Notes: generated from the sequence alone by a model not told the origin. DNA of 64,000 nucleotides from Panax quinquefolius (GCA_020205615.1 CM035152.1:148480166-148544165); one strand, 5' to 3'. Shown: positions 20,531 through 32,442, numbered from the stretch's first letter. Made by a program: numbers and translations.

Positions 20531-22831
20531 GTAATGAATCTAACGTTTATGCTTTTGATTCCTAAGCCTTGAATTCCTTAGAAATAACAAGAAAAAGTCA
20601 CTTTTGAGTCATAAATTTGATGGCTAAGTGTTTTTGTAATCCATGAATTGTTGCTAGATGTTGTTAATATAGTCAAATGCGAAAACAACGAAAGTTAAAC
20701 GGATCAATTTGGTTGAGAAACGAATTCTTCGTGAATGAATTCGCTAAATGTGTTTAAACTAAGAAAATATAGCATGAACACTAAATTGGAACCCTTAAAA
20801 GGGGTTTTTAATGTTTTTGAAGTGTTATAATTATTCTGTAGATGAGTAGCTAAGAGTTTAACGAGTCCAATAAATCGAAAACCAACTAATTCGGACTTAA
20901 AATGAGAAAGTTATGTCCAAAATCAGAACTGGCTAAATGAGTGGCGAGCAAGACCGGCATGGTGAAGAAAATGGCGCGGCGCCGCTTAATGTGTGCTAAT
21001 TGTGACTGTTTTGACTTGGTTTGGTAAAACGGTCATAACCTTTTCATACTGACTCTGTTTGAGGCAATTCAAGATGATCTAGAACGAGGACGAATAGACC
21101 TACAACTTTTGTTCTTTAAGTTTTTCAATTTGAGGTTGTTAGGAAGTGTCAAAATAGTCATCTTTGTGACTGTTACGTATTCGGAGGCGATCGGAGGGCG
21201 TCGAGCGAGCACATACGCAAGTATAGTGCTCCTGACGATGGAATATATTATTCTAAGTGATACAACATAAATATGCATGATAATAGACATGTCATATAAC
21301 TAAGATTAATTTACTCATTATGGAATGCCTTAACATGATTTTCTGAAAGAAAACTTAAAGTTTTTGAGAAACGGAAGTTAATGAGTTTGGTGTCCTTTGA
21401 GTTCTGACCTTGGACCCTATGTACGCATATCAATGGACATGAAATGTAGTTTTAAAGTTACCTTGCATATAATAGATTGATATAGCTTGGTTTAAAGTGT
21501 TTTGAAAGAAAAACTTGAAGTTTTGAAAATGAAACTTAATGAACTTTGTGTTTGTTAAGTTTTAACTTTGGGAACATGTGAATGTGGCCTAGTTATGTGC
21601 GCAGATGGATAAGGAATGCAATTTCAAGATATATTATACATAAAAGGTTATCAAGCTCGGGTTAGTATGTGTTTTGAAGAGAAATTTAAAAGTTTTATAA
21701 ACTAACTTTGATGAGCATTGTATTACTTGCATTAGGACCTTATAAGCAAGCATTATAGAGTTGTTTATGCCTTTGAACATGAAAGATACGTGCACTCAAC
21801 TAGTTAAGCATGACATAAGTTATTTAAACATGTTTTAAAAGTATGAACTATGCTATGTCTTTGTAAATGGGATAAATACATGTGAAAATGCGTATTAAAG
21901 GCTTGTTAGTACCAATATAAGGCTTAAAAGCTTATAAACATTAAACCTTTGTTAAAAGAAGTTATTAAGCCTTGTTGATGTAAATAATTCAACATAAAAC
22001 TATGTAATTCAAAACTAAATGATTTGAAATGTGAACTTGAAGAACTATCAGAACCTACTTGATGTATGTTTATAGTATGTATCAGAATGCATAGTAGGTT
22101 AGGACTAAACTGAGCAATGAAAAACCTAAGTCTCGAGTTACAAAAGGGGAGAAGCTACTGCGCATACTAATTTAAATTTTAATGCAAGATTTACCGTGTA
22201 CGTTGCTCAGCAGAGTGACCAAGAGCAGTTTGTTAACTGCATGGTCTTAAGTTACGGTTATATGTTATCTTTAAGGACTACAAGACATGAAAACAAGATT
22301 GTTTAGATAAATATGATAGTAGAATGAGCTAGTCTCATGGTTATCCTAAGTTCAAGTAAAAATGAAACCAAGTTAGGAAATAATATTTGTTCTTATATTA
22401 ATAACGTATGAAATGTTTGACTGATGAATATGAATCCATGATTATATAAATGTGTAAGAACACACGTAGTGCAGATAAGCTTTAAGCAGTTAAGTCGTAG
22501 TTGATAAACTATGAATCAGGCAAGTCTTTCAGTTCCTATTTGATATATGAATTCTATAACTATTAGATGAGCTATATTATGCTATGAGAATGTTGATGTA
22601 TATATATGAAATGCATATGAGATATGTATGAAATGTGAATGTTGATCTTCGATGATATGCTTATGAAGTAAACTTATATGCCTGTTATGTGTGAAGTAAC
22701 ATGCGTAGTAAATATTAATTGATTATGAATGCATGAGCTGAGTATGTTATTATATGCTATATGTCTTTGCATGAAAGCTGTTAGAATTCTTTGGTCATCG
22801 AGCTCACCCTTGCAAATAACCACTTTTGCAG
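20531..22831 (+). promoter_or_regulatory. Predicted LTR-internal intron (element C)
   Basis: The donor is CAAGAG|GTAATG at 20530/20531. The acceptor zone contains GAGCTCACCCTTGC and then CACTTTTGCAG|GTTAAGG at 22831/22832. The GAGCTCACCC branch-site context is shared with elements A, D, F and the solo LTR although the surrounding sequence is unrelated. The frame at 21069-21290 minus is not supported as a gene. Confidence 0.5.
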
Positions 22832-23179
22832 GTTAAGGACCCACGGTAAAGTTACGTGCTACTTGATTGATAAAGTTCAATAGCATCGATGGAGATTGAT
22901 TGATTTATTTAAATATATGCTCTGGAACTATGTTTAGGTTCCATGATAGTAGTTTATGATGTGTAATACATGTTAAGTTGTACTATGTGATACATAGAGG
23001 AATTCGAATCGAGATGTAAAAAAAATTTATACAGTAATTCGAATAGAATGAATCATAACATAATTTGATTCAAGGATATGTAATTGATTTAAGTTAAGAT
23101 ATCAATAAAGGATTTATTTTAAAGGAGATTGAAAAAGTTTAAATTATTTCGCATATTTATATAACATCGAATATGATGT

Positions 23180-25062
23180 TGAAAGTAGTATGCACACAAG
23201 CCAATCATGTTTGATGATAAAGCATATACTTTGTAACAATCTTATTCATTTATTAATAAAAATTATTAATTTATTAAAGGCTTTTAATTATCTACATGAT
23301 GTTTGTTTTATAATATGTGATAAACCCATAGTTTTAAGCAATGCTTTTAGAATAATGATGATGATCATTCTAATGAGATCTAAATTCTTAGAAAGCTTAA
23401 AACTAAAATAGTTCCCAATCATTGGATTACTAAATTGGGGATTAGTGAATCCGGGTAGATTGGTACATACGTTCTTCTTTCATTGGATGAGGATGATTGA
23501 TCTCATGATCATTTGTGTGGAGACACTAAAGCAAGTATGTAGGTGCTTATTAGAGAATAAGTTCATTGAGCGTGGCTCGCTAAGGAATACCTAATGGAGT
23601 TTTACTTTTTGTCGATAGGAATTCTGTAGTGATAGTAAGACAAGTAATCCTTGGACTTGAGATCATCATAGTATCTTGTGTATGATGAGTTATACTTTGA
23701 CTTATTCCTTAAGACCCTTAGGGTATATCAAAGGGTATGCTTGGGTATAATAAGTTTATACATGGAGATAATGTATGATCGATAAAGAATCTACCACTTC
23801 TAATAAAAGAAGAGAAATGTCCTATGTGATTCGATAAATGACAACCCAAGTAGTCTCTTGGTTAAGAAGCGTAATGAAATTAGAAAGGAGTTTCTAATTT
23901 GCATTATTTTGAGTTGTGCATTTAAGAGTCGAAAAATACATATAATTAAATAAAATTAGACTTGATGTGGTAATTCCATGTCTTATATTTAATTGGGACA
24001 TTGTATGGTGGAAGGATTGAATTATACAGAACTATTTACTCAAAGGTTCTTTTATGATTAATGTTGAAATCTATATTATCCGGAAAGTCGTTGATCGCTA
24101 GGGAGGCTTATCCTATTGTAGAATAAATATTATTTATTTAAATAAATTAATTGTTTAATTTATTTATTTAAATAAGATTAGAATTGTTCTAATTGATTTA
24201 TTCACAATGGGTTTAATATGGAGAACCTAAAGGGTCACACCATAAAAAGAAGAATAATTATTTAAGAAGTTAATGGCATAATCGTAATAATATGTTATGT
24301 ATATTTAATTTAATCAATGGTGATAGAATAAATTAAATAGCTTAATATTTATTATTTAATATTTTAGAAATATTAAATATAAATTAATAAGAGAGTCTTA
24401 TTAATATTATTACAATTATTATTATTTTAATTTCTAAAAGAGTTTAGGAATTAATTTAATATAAGTACTCTCATTTATTCCTAATTGGATTAGGAAGAAA
24501 AATTAGTTAAAGGAGTTTAATTAATTATCCCTAATAAGATTAGGGAGCTTAATTAATTAAAAGAATTTAATTAATTAAAACCCAATTCCTTAATTGTTAA
24601 GGTGGGTTGCCCACATCTATAAATAAGAGGAGTCTTATTATGGGTGAGGGGGTAGTTGACTTTTACAACTACGTAATAATTCCAATAGTTGGGAGAGTAC
24701 GCATTTTTCTATAGAGATAGAAAACTAGGGTTGAGCCAATACCCATCTTCTTGAATTCCTTTTCTTCCTTGGTGGATCACCTCTAGAGGCCAAACACTTG
24801 GGTGGCTAACGTTGATCAAAGGAAGGAACCAAACCCGGTGGATTCAAGTTGAATGCGAAAAGGATTGGAGGTGAACTTGTACCTGAGGAAGCTCGGATCT
24901 TCAAGGGTATGTTTGTTCTTCATATCTTTTCGTTTAATTAATAATTGTTCATAAAGGGTGATCCGGGTATATGGTTTGTAAATTTTTTTTAAACTCTGAT
25001 TTATCTCGCTTCCGCTTAATTTTTGCAATTTGATTGCGTTCTTGAATATTACAAACCTAACA
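23180..25062 (+). repeat. Copia 5' LTR
   Basis: It begins TGAAAGTAGTATGCAC and ends ACAAACCTAACA. TATA box at 24618-24625 (TATAAATA). A splice-donor match CAAGG|GTATGT occurs at 24906/24907, near the end. The open frame at 24816-25028 minus is a shadow. Related LTRs are at 53018-54875 (plus) and 57887-59752 (minus). Confidence 0.92.
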
Positions 25063-25063
25063 G

Positions 25064-25076
25064 TGGCATCAGAGCC
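25064..25076 (+). other. Primer-binding site of copia element
   Basis: TGGCATCAGAGCC starts 2 nt after the LTR end. It differs by one base from TGGTATCAGAGCC, the complement of the initiator-Met tRNA 3' end, which is found unmutated in the second copy at 54877-54889. Confidence 0.85.
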
Positions 25077-25434
25077 AAACCTTTATGCGAATTATTAATT
25101 GTTTAATTTGATATTATATTGATATGTGTTTAGAACAATTTAATTGGGCATAATTTGTTTTTATAAAATTAAAAAAAAGGAGCCGATTCTTTTTTTTTCC
25201 CAAAAACCGCGTGGCCACTACCAAAGTTTTTTTTTCCTTGCACGGAATTGGTTTAATTCTGGGCCAAATTCGTCAAGTGTCCCACGTGAATGTATAAGGA
25301 GTATTGCGGAGCTCAAGCTTTATTCTGTTAGATAACAAAAGCTTGGAGCTTTATCAAAGGGTAAAGACATAGTCTTGTTAATCATGGCTTTCATGCTTTT
25401 GGTTACGGAAATCAAGGGAAATTTGTTGGAAATC

Positions 25435-25600
25435 ATGAATCCGTGTAATACTTATACACTTATATATTATATATATATAATACATATATATACCGCACGG
25501 TTTTTTATATAATATATATATATATATATATTGGTTATTATATTATATATATATAATAGTTATATATATATATACTATATATATATATATTATTCTTAAT
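25435..25600. repeat. TA-rich microsatellite cluster in copia leader
   Basis: Repeated runs of TATATATA, some nearly palindromic, lie between the primer site and the hairpin array. The equivalent in the second copy is at about 55235-55345. Confidence 0.85.
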
Positions 25601-25612
25601 TATTATATAATT

Positions 25613-26141
25613 AAAATAAAAAGTTTATTTTAATTTTAAAATAAAAGGTTTATTTTAATATTAAAATATAAAGTTTATTTTAATTTTAAAATTAAATTTC
25701 ATGCTAACTAATTAGAGTTGGAATTGGATTCCATGATAACTAATTGGAGTTGAAATTGGATTCTATTTTTCCTTAAATAAAGGAGTTTATTTTGATATGA
25801 AATTAGATTTCATATTATTCAAAATAAAAAGGTTTATTTGTGAATAGGAAAGAGAATCCTAATTTCCTTAAATAAAGGAGTTTATTTAGATATGAAATAA
25901 GATTTCATATTATTCAAAATAAAGGAGTTTATTTGTGAATAGGAAAAAGAATTCGTGTTTCCTTTAATAAAAGTTTTTTTTACATGGAATTGGATTCCAT
26001 AATTAATTAAAATAAAAGAGTTTATTTTGATTAAAGATTTTGATTAAAATAAAATAGTTTATTTTATTCAAAATTGGATAAATTAAAATAAAATAGTTTT
26101 ATTTTGATTTAAATTTGGATTAAAATAAAGGAGTTTATTTT
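25613..26141. repeat. Array of AAATAAA/TTTATTT hairpins in copia leader
   Basis: About ten to twelve copies of AAATAAA, 3-5 nt (often GGAG), TTTATTT are spread over 530 bp. Between them are other small inverted pairs such as GAAAT/ATTTC. Each is a potential 7-bp stem with a tetraloop. The second copia copy has the same array at 55373-55895. Confidence 0.8.
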
Positions 26142-26919
26142 GATTCAAAATTAGATTTTATACTAACTAAATTTGCCCATTAAATGATATCAATATATAT
26201 ATTAAATGTTTATTATTCATTAGATGAATGTTATTTATTGATGCATATGATGATGTGTATGATAATAAATGGGATTGATTATGGACTATTGACCAATGTG
26301 ATTGGATTTTATTTTAGTTAGATGCATGAATGTATGGGTTTTATTAAATGGGGTCTGCGTACCTCGTCTTCTCTAATTTTTTCTTAATGTAAATTCTAAC
26401 TCCCTCCTATGTACTTCCCTCGATCACGATCAAGGTTTCTATTTATTTTAAATAGTTTTGTAATAGGAATAGTTAGAATTAATTTTGAAAAATTGGAGAT
26501 CAAGGAGCAAGGAGGCGCTTGAAGACCCGTTTGTAATGGAGCCCGGGTTTAAATGTAATTGTTATATTTAAATATTATTTCTTGCACCCCTAGGGTTTGA
26601 CCTTTTGGTTCACTTGGTGGCTCTAGTGAACCAAACTAGAATAAAAGTCCATAATCAATCAGGGTAGAATATAGTATTCTATATGCATGCTTATACTATA
26701 TATATTATATATTATGCAAACATGCTTCGCATGTTCATTAATATGACGCGTATTTTATATATATATATAAAATGGCGCTTAAACAAGATGAGACAAATTA
26801 ATAACAAACCCCTCAATTTTTATATTAAGTCCTAAGCGTTCAAAGATATTTGGAATATCGAACATCGCCTTTCTAGCATGATAAAATTAATAGAGTATTA
26901 AATATTTAATATGAGTTTG

Positions 26920-27208
26920 TTGTGTCACCACAAGGCAAGTATTAAGTATTTAAGATGTTAATTTATCACATTTGATGCTTATAAAGAAAATTGAACAATA
27001 TTGTTTTGTTGTGTCACCACAAGGATGATATTTTTTTTTTGAATATATGGAGTGCTAGGTTGGACTTAACTTGGATAATTTTGATTCGGATGTGCCACCA
27101 CTTGATCAAAATAATCTAAGAGGCAAAAGAAAAGGAGTTGCATAGTTGATGTAATTGACAAAAGTTGTCTACCTATTTATTTATATATAGTTTGTTGTGT
27201 CACCACAA
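26920..27208. repeat. Three dispersed TTGTG-TCAC-CACAA palindromes in copia leader
   Basis: Exact copies at 26920-26933, 27009-27022 and 27195-27208, each within GTTGTGTCACCACAAGG. The same three copies with similar spacing occur in the second element at 56687, 56776 and 56964. They lie between the hairpin array and gag. Confidence 0.85.
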
Positions 27209-27414
27209 GGCTATATACATTTGAAATGGGATCCTTATTCTCACTAGCAAATCTTTAATTAGATTTTGGCTTAGAACTATATAAGTGAGGTAATATAGTT
27301 TGAAGAAAATAGTGGGAGATACCAATTTAAAACAAGACCTAATTTATTTTGGTAATTAATAAAAGAATGTATGTTAAATGTTGTTAATTACAAATTCATT
27401 TACAGAATTTTACA

Positions 27415-28255
27415 ATGTCAAAATTACTATCACTGCGAAGCATATTAGATGCTAAATTAACCAGACCAAATTAAACGGATTGGTTAAGAAATTGAGAATA
27501 GTTCTCACGGCTAAAAAGCTATCTTATATCCTTAATATGCTTATCCCTGCAATGGTTGCAGACAATGCCTCTAAGGAAGAAATTGTTACTTTTAGAAAGT
27601 GGCAAGATGATGCACAGTTGGCTCAATGCATCATGCTCGCATCTATGAGTAACGAGCTTCAGCGTCAGCATGAAACTATGGATGCTTCTACTATATTCCT
27701 GCACATCAAGTAGTTGATGGTGAGGAAAGTAGGACTGATAGATATCAGATATCTAAGGAGCTCTTCCGATCTAGAATGGCCAATGACACTATAGTACAGA
27801 CAAAAAGTTCTTAACATAATCACTTTTATTGATTAATTAGGACAACTGGTTTTGTCATGGATGGAGAGTTGAGCCAAGATTTGATCTTGCACTCACTCCC
27901 GGACTCCTTTCACAATTGTTGTGAATTTTTCATATGAACAAGCTAGATATCAGCCTCGCTGATTTGCTTAACATATTGAAAAGTGTTGTGAGTCACTTTC
28001 CAACCAAGAAAGACCAAGTCTTACTGGTAGGGGCCAAAGTATCTTCTAAAAAGAAGAACGATTGTAAGAAGGTAAATAGAAAGGCGTAAACAAAGGATAA
28101 TAAGAACAAAAGCGTCTGAGATAGCAAAGGAGTTTGCTTCCCACCGCAATAAGCTCGGACCTTTGGAAAGAAAGCTGCGAGAAGCATCTTGTAGAGGCTA
28201 ACCAAAGAAGCTTAGTGAAGTTCGGTTATAATACTGCTTTTGTTCATGATTGAAA
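27415..28255 (+). pseudogene. Copia gag remnant
   Basis: ATG at 27415 begins a gag of the copia type (MSKLLSLRSILDA, then WLRN-type sequence after a shift). The longest surviving frame, 27480-27713, has LRIVLTAKKLSYIL, ASKEEIVTFRKWQDD and IMLASMSNELQRQHE, the UBN2-like gag core that forms the virus-like particle. Further pieces (MDGELSQDLIL, LLNMLKSV-like, SHFPTKKDQ) follow in other frames to about 28040. There are stops and indels throughout, and I see no zinc knuckle with intact cysteines. It is non-coding as assembled, though some shifts may be consensus errors. Confidence 0.8.
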
Positions 28256-30496
28256 TAAAATTTTCTTTAAGTCGAGGTTCTACTTGGGTATTGGATACCG
28301 ACTTTGGTTATCATAAATATAGATTTATGAAAGGACCAAAAGAAGTAGAAAGCTAAACAAGTATAAGTAATCCTATGTGTGGGAAATGAAGCAAAGGTTG
28401 CAACATTAGCCATAGAAACTTATAGTTTAAGATCGCTACGGGAAAATCTATTAAGTCGATAAGTTGTTATTGTATATTAGTTCTCGTTGAAAACATTATT
28501 TCCATTTTATTGTTGGACAATGAAATCTTTAGTATTATAATTAAGAACAATTGTTGTTACATTTATAATAATAATGTTTTGTATAGAATGGAATATTACT
28601 TAATAAATTTTGTATACTTGACTTTGCGTGAAAATATATTTTGCAAATTGAACAAACTAGTATAAGAAAAGGAGATGATCATTCAAAGAGTTGAATGTGT
28701 GTATTTCTTTGAAATACAAGTATGAATTATTTGAAAGGTTCAAACAATTGAAGTGAAATAAATTGATAAAGTATTAGAATTCTTTGATCGGATCAAGGAA
28801 TAAATACTTGTGCAATAAGTTTCTAGATCATCTTAAATGGTTTTCTCATAATGGACACATCCCGATCTTGATAATTGATTGATGTATCTAAATGGAAAAT
28901 TCGTACCTTGTTGGATATAGTGCGATTCAGTAATGATTTTACCGACATTTCGGTATCCTTCAGGGTCATGTCCTAGAAATGGTCGCGCAAACCACGAAAA
29001 GGTAACCTCAAAATCCAGCCCCAAGACTCCATAAAAGTTATGGACAGGGAGGATTCCTAATCTTAAGTATGTTAAGATAAGGGGTTGTCCAACTTATGTG
29101 AAATGGTTTCAAAGGATAAGCTTGGGACAAGATTTGACAAATTCAGATTTGTGGGACATCCTAAAGTAAGTTTAGGGTAAATGTTCTATGATCCTACTTA
29201 GCAAAAAGTGTTTATTGCAAAACACGCTTCCTTCTAAGATAAAGGTGTTTATCATTGAAAGGGATAGTGGGAGGATAATAGATCTTGAAGAGTTCAAGAA
29301 CCACAAAATACTATAAGTCAAATAAGAGGAACCTGTAGATAGACCTATTATACCACAACTCAATCGTAAATGCGGAATAGTACAAGAAGATACAGGAGGT
29401 ATGGATTCATCATAGATGATGATGATGAGGTACACATCATAAAAGATGTTGATCCAGTTACATACGATGAGGTAAGTGTTGTAGACACTCAGAGAAATGG
29501 ATTGAAGCAAGTTTCTCAAATATGGAACATTCGTTTTGATGAGGCAATCAAAAGAGTTTGATTTTATCAAAAATAAAAATGAATCTAGTGTGTACAAAAG
29601 GGTCAGTGGGAGCATCGTGACATTCCTAGTACTATATGTTGATATACTACGGATAAGGAATGACATATTAATGCTACAATCAGTAAAGATAAAGTTATCT
29701 AAACATTCCTCCATGAATGATTTGGGAAGAGTATCTTAATTGGGGATATAAATCTATATAGATAGATATAAGATGATGCTCGACTTAACCCAAGGAACGT
29801 ATATTCATTTGATGCTAAAGTCGTTTAGCATGGCAAACTCCAAGAGATGTCTCATGTCGATGAGCTATGGAGTGTATCTTTCTTAATAGTCCCCAAAGAC
29901 TCATAAAAGAGAGATCGCATGAGTGACTATCATGTATGCAATGAAATGTACGAGACACGATGTTGATCAAGAATATTCGGAGAAGATCACTGTAAGGCGG
30001 TGAAAAACATCTTAAAGTGCTTAACTTAAGCACTAAGGATGTGATCATATTCACGGTGGGTCTAAATTAAAACTAGAGGGCTTAACAGACTCAAGTTTTT
30101 CAGACAGACCAAGATGACAAAAAAAATCCACTTTAAGGTAAAGCGTTATCTTGAACAGTGGTGTAGTGAATTGGAAAGGTTCCAAACAAAGAAAGAGTTC
30201 TTTGGTTTAGTGATAAAGACAAAGTATATAGCTATAAATGAAGGCGCAAGTTGATTGTTTGGATTAAAAGTTCATTTCTGAACTAGGAATAGTTCTAAGT
30301 CTCATCTTGGATCTAAACATGTGTTGTGGCACTTTCATTTGATTATTAGAATCATTGAAAGATGGGAAATCACTATAGAGATAGTGGACTCTCATGAACA
30401 ACATTACATATCCATTAACTAAAGCTTATCCAAATGCGGGATAATCATCACTTAGAGAAGAAGAGTATGAGATACCATGGCGATTGGCTTTAGTGC
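28256..30496 (+). pseudogene. Copia pol remnant (protease, integrase, RT, RNase H)
   Basis: Recognisable pieces in order: protease-like STWVLDT (about 28280-28305); integrase C-terminal/RT junction NLKYVKIRGCPTYVK (about 29058-29105) and DLWDILK; the linker RRYGFIIDDDDEVHIIKDV (29394 on); RT segments LKQVSQIWNIRFDEAIK (about 29503-29555) and SIVTFLVLYVDILRIRND (29612-29665). Then come RT thumb/RNase H pieces to a terminal YHGDW-like end at about 30475-30485. The total of about 2.2 kb is roughly half of a normal copia pol, so large parts of integrase and the RT fingers are deleted. The minus-strand frame at 29172-29714 (180 codons) is its shadow. Confidence 0.8.
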
Positions 30497-30507
30497 AAGT
30501 GGGAGAT
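30497..30507 (+). other. Polypurine tract of copia element
   Basis: AAGTGGGAGAT directly precedes the 3' LTR start TGAAAG at 30508. The inverted copy H has the same tract at 59753-59763. Confidence 0.85.
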
Positions 30508-32380
30508 TGAAAGTAGTATGCACACGCCAATAATGTTTGATGATAAAGCATATACTTTGTAACAATCTTATTCATTTATTAATAAAATTATTAATTTATT
30601 AAAGGCTTTTAATTATTTACATGATGTTGTTTTATAATATGTGATAAACCCATAGTTTTAAGCAATGCTTTTAGAATAATGATGATGATCATTCTAATGA
30701 GATCTAAATTCTTAGAAAGCTTAAAACTAAAATAGTTCCCAATCATTGGATTACTAAATTGGGGATTAGTGAATCAGGGTAGATTGGTACATACGTTGCT
30801 TGCTTTCATTGGATGAGGATGATTGATCTCATGATCATTTGTGTGTGGAACACTAAAGCAAGTATGTAGGTGCTTATTAGAGAATAAGTTCTTTGAGCGT
30901 GGCTCGCTAAGGAATACCTAATGGAGTTTTACTTGCCTGTCAATAGGAATTCTTGTAGTGATAGTAGTACAAGTAATCCTTGGACTTGAGATCATCATAG
31001 TATCTTGTGTATGATGAGTTATACTTTGACTTATTCCTTAAGACCCTTAGGGTATATCAAAGGGTATGCTTGGGTATAATAAGTTATACATGGAGATAAT
31101 GTATGATCAATAAAGAATCTACCACTTCTAATAAAAGAAGAGAAATGTCCTATGTGATTCGATAAATGACAACCCAAAGTAGTCCTTTGGTAAGAATGAA
31201 ATTAGAAAGGAGTTTCTAATTTGCATTATTTGAGTTGTGCATTTAAGAGTCAAAATACATATAATTAAATAAAATTAGACTTGACGGTGAATTCCATGTC
31301 TTATATTTAATTGGGACATTGTATGGTGGAAGGATTGAATTTATGCAGTAACTATTTACTCAAAGGTTCTTTTATGATTAATGTTGAAATCTATATTATC
31401 CGGAAAGTCGTTGATCATTAGGGAGGCTTATCCCTATTGTAGAATAAATATTATTTATTTAAATAAATTAATTGTTTAATTTATTTATTTAAATAAGATT
31501 AGAATTATTCTAATTGATTTATTTCTGATCGGTTTAATATGGAGAACCTAAAGGGTCACACCATAAAAGGAAGAATAATTATTTAAGAAGTTAATGGCAT
31601 AATCGTAATAATATGTTATGTATATTTAATTTAATCTATGGTGATAGAATAAATTAAATAGCTTAATATTATTATTTAATATTTTAGAAATATTAAATAT
31701 AAATTAATAAGAGGAGTCTTATTAATATTATTATAATTATTATTATTTTAATTTCTAAAAGAGTTTAGGAATTAATTTAATATAAGTACTCTCATTTATT
31801 CCTAATTGGATTAGGAAGAAAAATTAGTTAAAGGAGTTTAATTAATTATCCCTAATAAGATTAGGGAGCTTAATTAATTAAAAGAATTTAATTAATTAAA
31901 ACCCATTCCTTAATTGTTAAGGTGGGTTGCCCACATCTATAAATAAGAGGAGTCTTATTATGGGTGAGGGTAGTTGACTTTTACAACTACGTAATAATTC
32001 CAATAGTTGGGAGAGTACGCATTTTTCTATAGAGATAGAAAACTAGGGTTGAGCCAATACCCATCTTCTTGAATTCCTTTTCTTCCTTGGTGGATCACCT
32101 CTAGAGGCCAAACACTTGGGTGGCTAACGTTGATCAAAGGAAGGAACCAAACCCGGTGGATTCAAGTTGAATGCGAAAAGGATTGGAGGTGAACTTGTAC
32201 CTGAGGAAGCTCGGATCTTCAAGGGTATGTTTGTTCTTCATATCTTTTCGTTTAATTAATAATTGTGCATAAAGGGTGATCCGGGTATATGGTTTGTAAT
32301 TTTTTTTTAAACTCTGATTTATCTCGCTTCCGCTTAATTTTTGCAATTTAATTGCGTTCTTGAATATTACAAACCTAACA
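30508..32380 (+). repeat. Copia 3' LTR
   Basis: A direct repeat of 23180-25062, ending CCTAACA followed by the GATGT duplication. TATA box at 31938-31945. Long stretches are identical to the 5' LTR; differences are short indels at a few spots (for example around 30797, 30938 and 31175). Confidence 0.92.
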
Positions 32381-32385
32381 GATGT

Positions 32386-32442
32386 AAGATAGGAATGGTA
32401 AATGACCAAGATTTAAAACTTATAAAAGTTTGGGGTCATTAC
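32386..32442 (+). mobile_element. Element C, right end
   Basis: The sequence resumes after the copia insertion and ends GTTTGGGGTCATTACA, a typical LTR 3' end. The following TAGATCC does not repeat the left flank. Confidence 0.55.

Larger units (their letters stand above)
18432..23179 (+). mobile_element. Element C: large LTR-like unit, left part
   Basis: It starts TGATAACCCGAATTTTC, a typical gypsy LTR start, and after removal of the copia insertion (23180-32385) ends GGGGTCATTACA at 32442. This gives about 4.8 kb with TG...CA ends. It has a TATA box (20400), splice donor (20530/20531) and acceptor (22831), like the other LTRs, but no gag/pol and no primer site, so it may be a solo LTR. Flanks CTGTT and TAGAT do not match, so a clean target duplication is lacking. 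Confidence 0.6.
24907..27405 (+). promoter_or_regulatory. Predicted leader intron from copia LTR to gag
   Basis: The donor CAAGG|GTATGT in the LTR would join the acceptor TTCATTTACAG|AATTTT at 27405/27406, only 9 nt before the gag ATG at 27415. It would remove the primer site, the hairpin array and the whole 2.3-kb leader from the message. The second copia copy preserves both sites (54721/54722 and 57173, the latter TTTATAG). Prediction only. Confidence 0.5.
23180..32380 (+). mobile_element. Ty1/copia retrotransposon (9.2 kb) with complete LTRs
   Basis: GATGT duplications at 23175-23179 and 32381-32385 flank two LTRs of about 1.88 kb (23180-25062 and 30508-32380), each running TGAAAG...CCTAACA. 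Internal order is primer site, long 2.35-kb leader, gag, then protease, integrase, reverse transcriptase and RNase H remnants: the copia order with integrase before RT. Polypurine tract at 30497-30507. Gag and pol are broken by stops, shifts and deletions, so the copy is non-autonomous, yet the LTRs are nearly identical over long stretches, which suggests recent insertion. Confidence 0.92.

Noticed and set aside
29172..29714. 180-codon minus-strand open frame
   Set aside because: Antisense to a copia pol remnant that has recognisable RT motifs on plus. No domain of its own.
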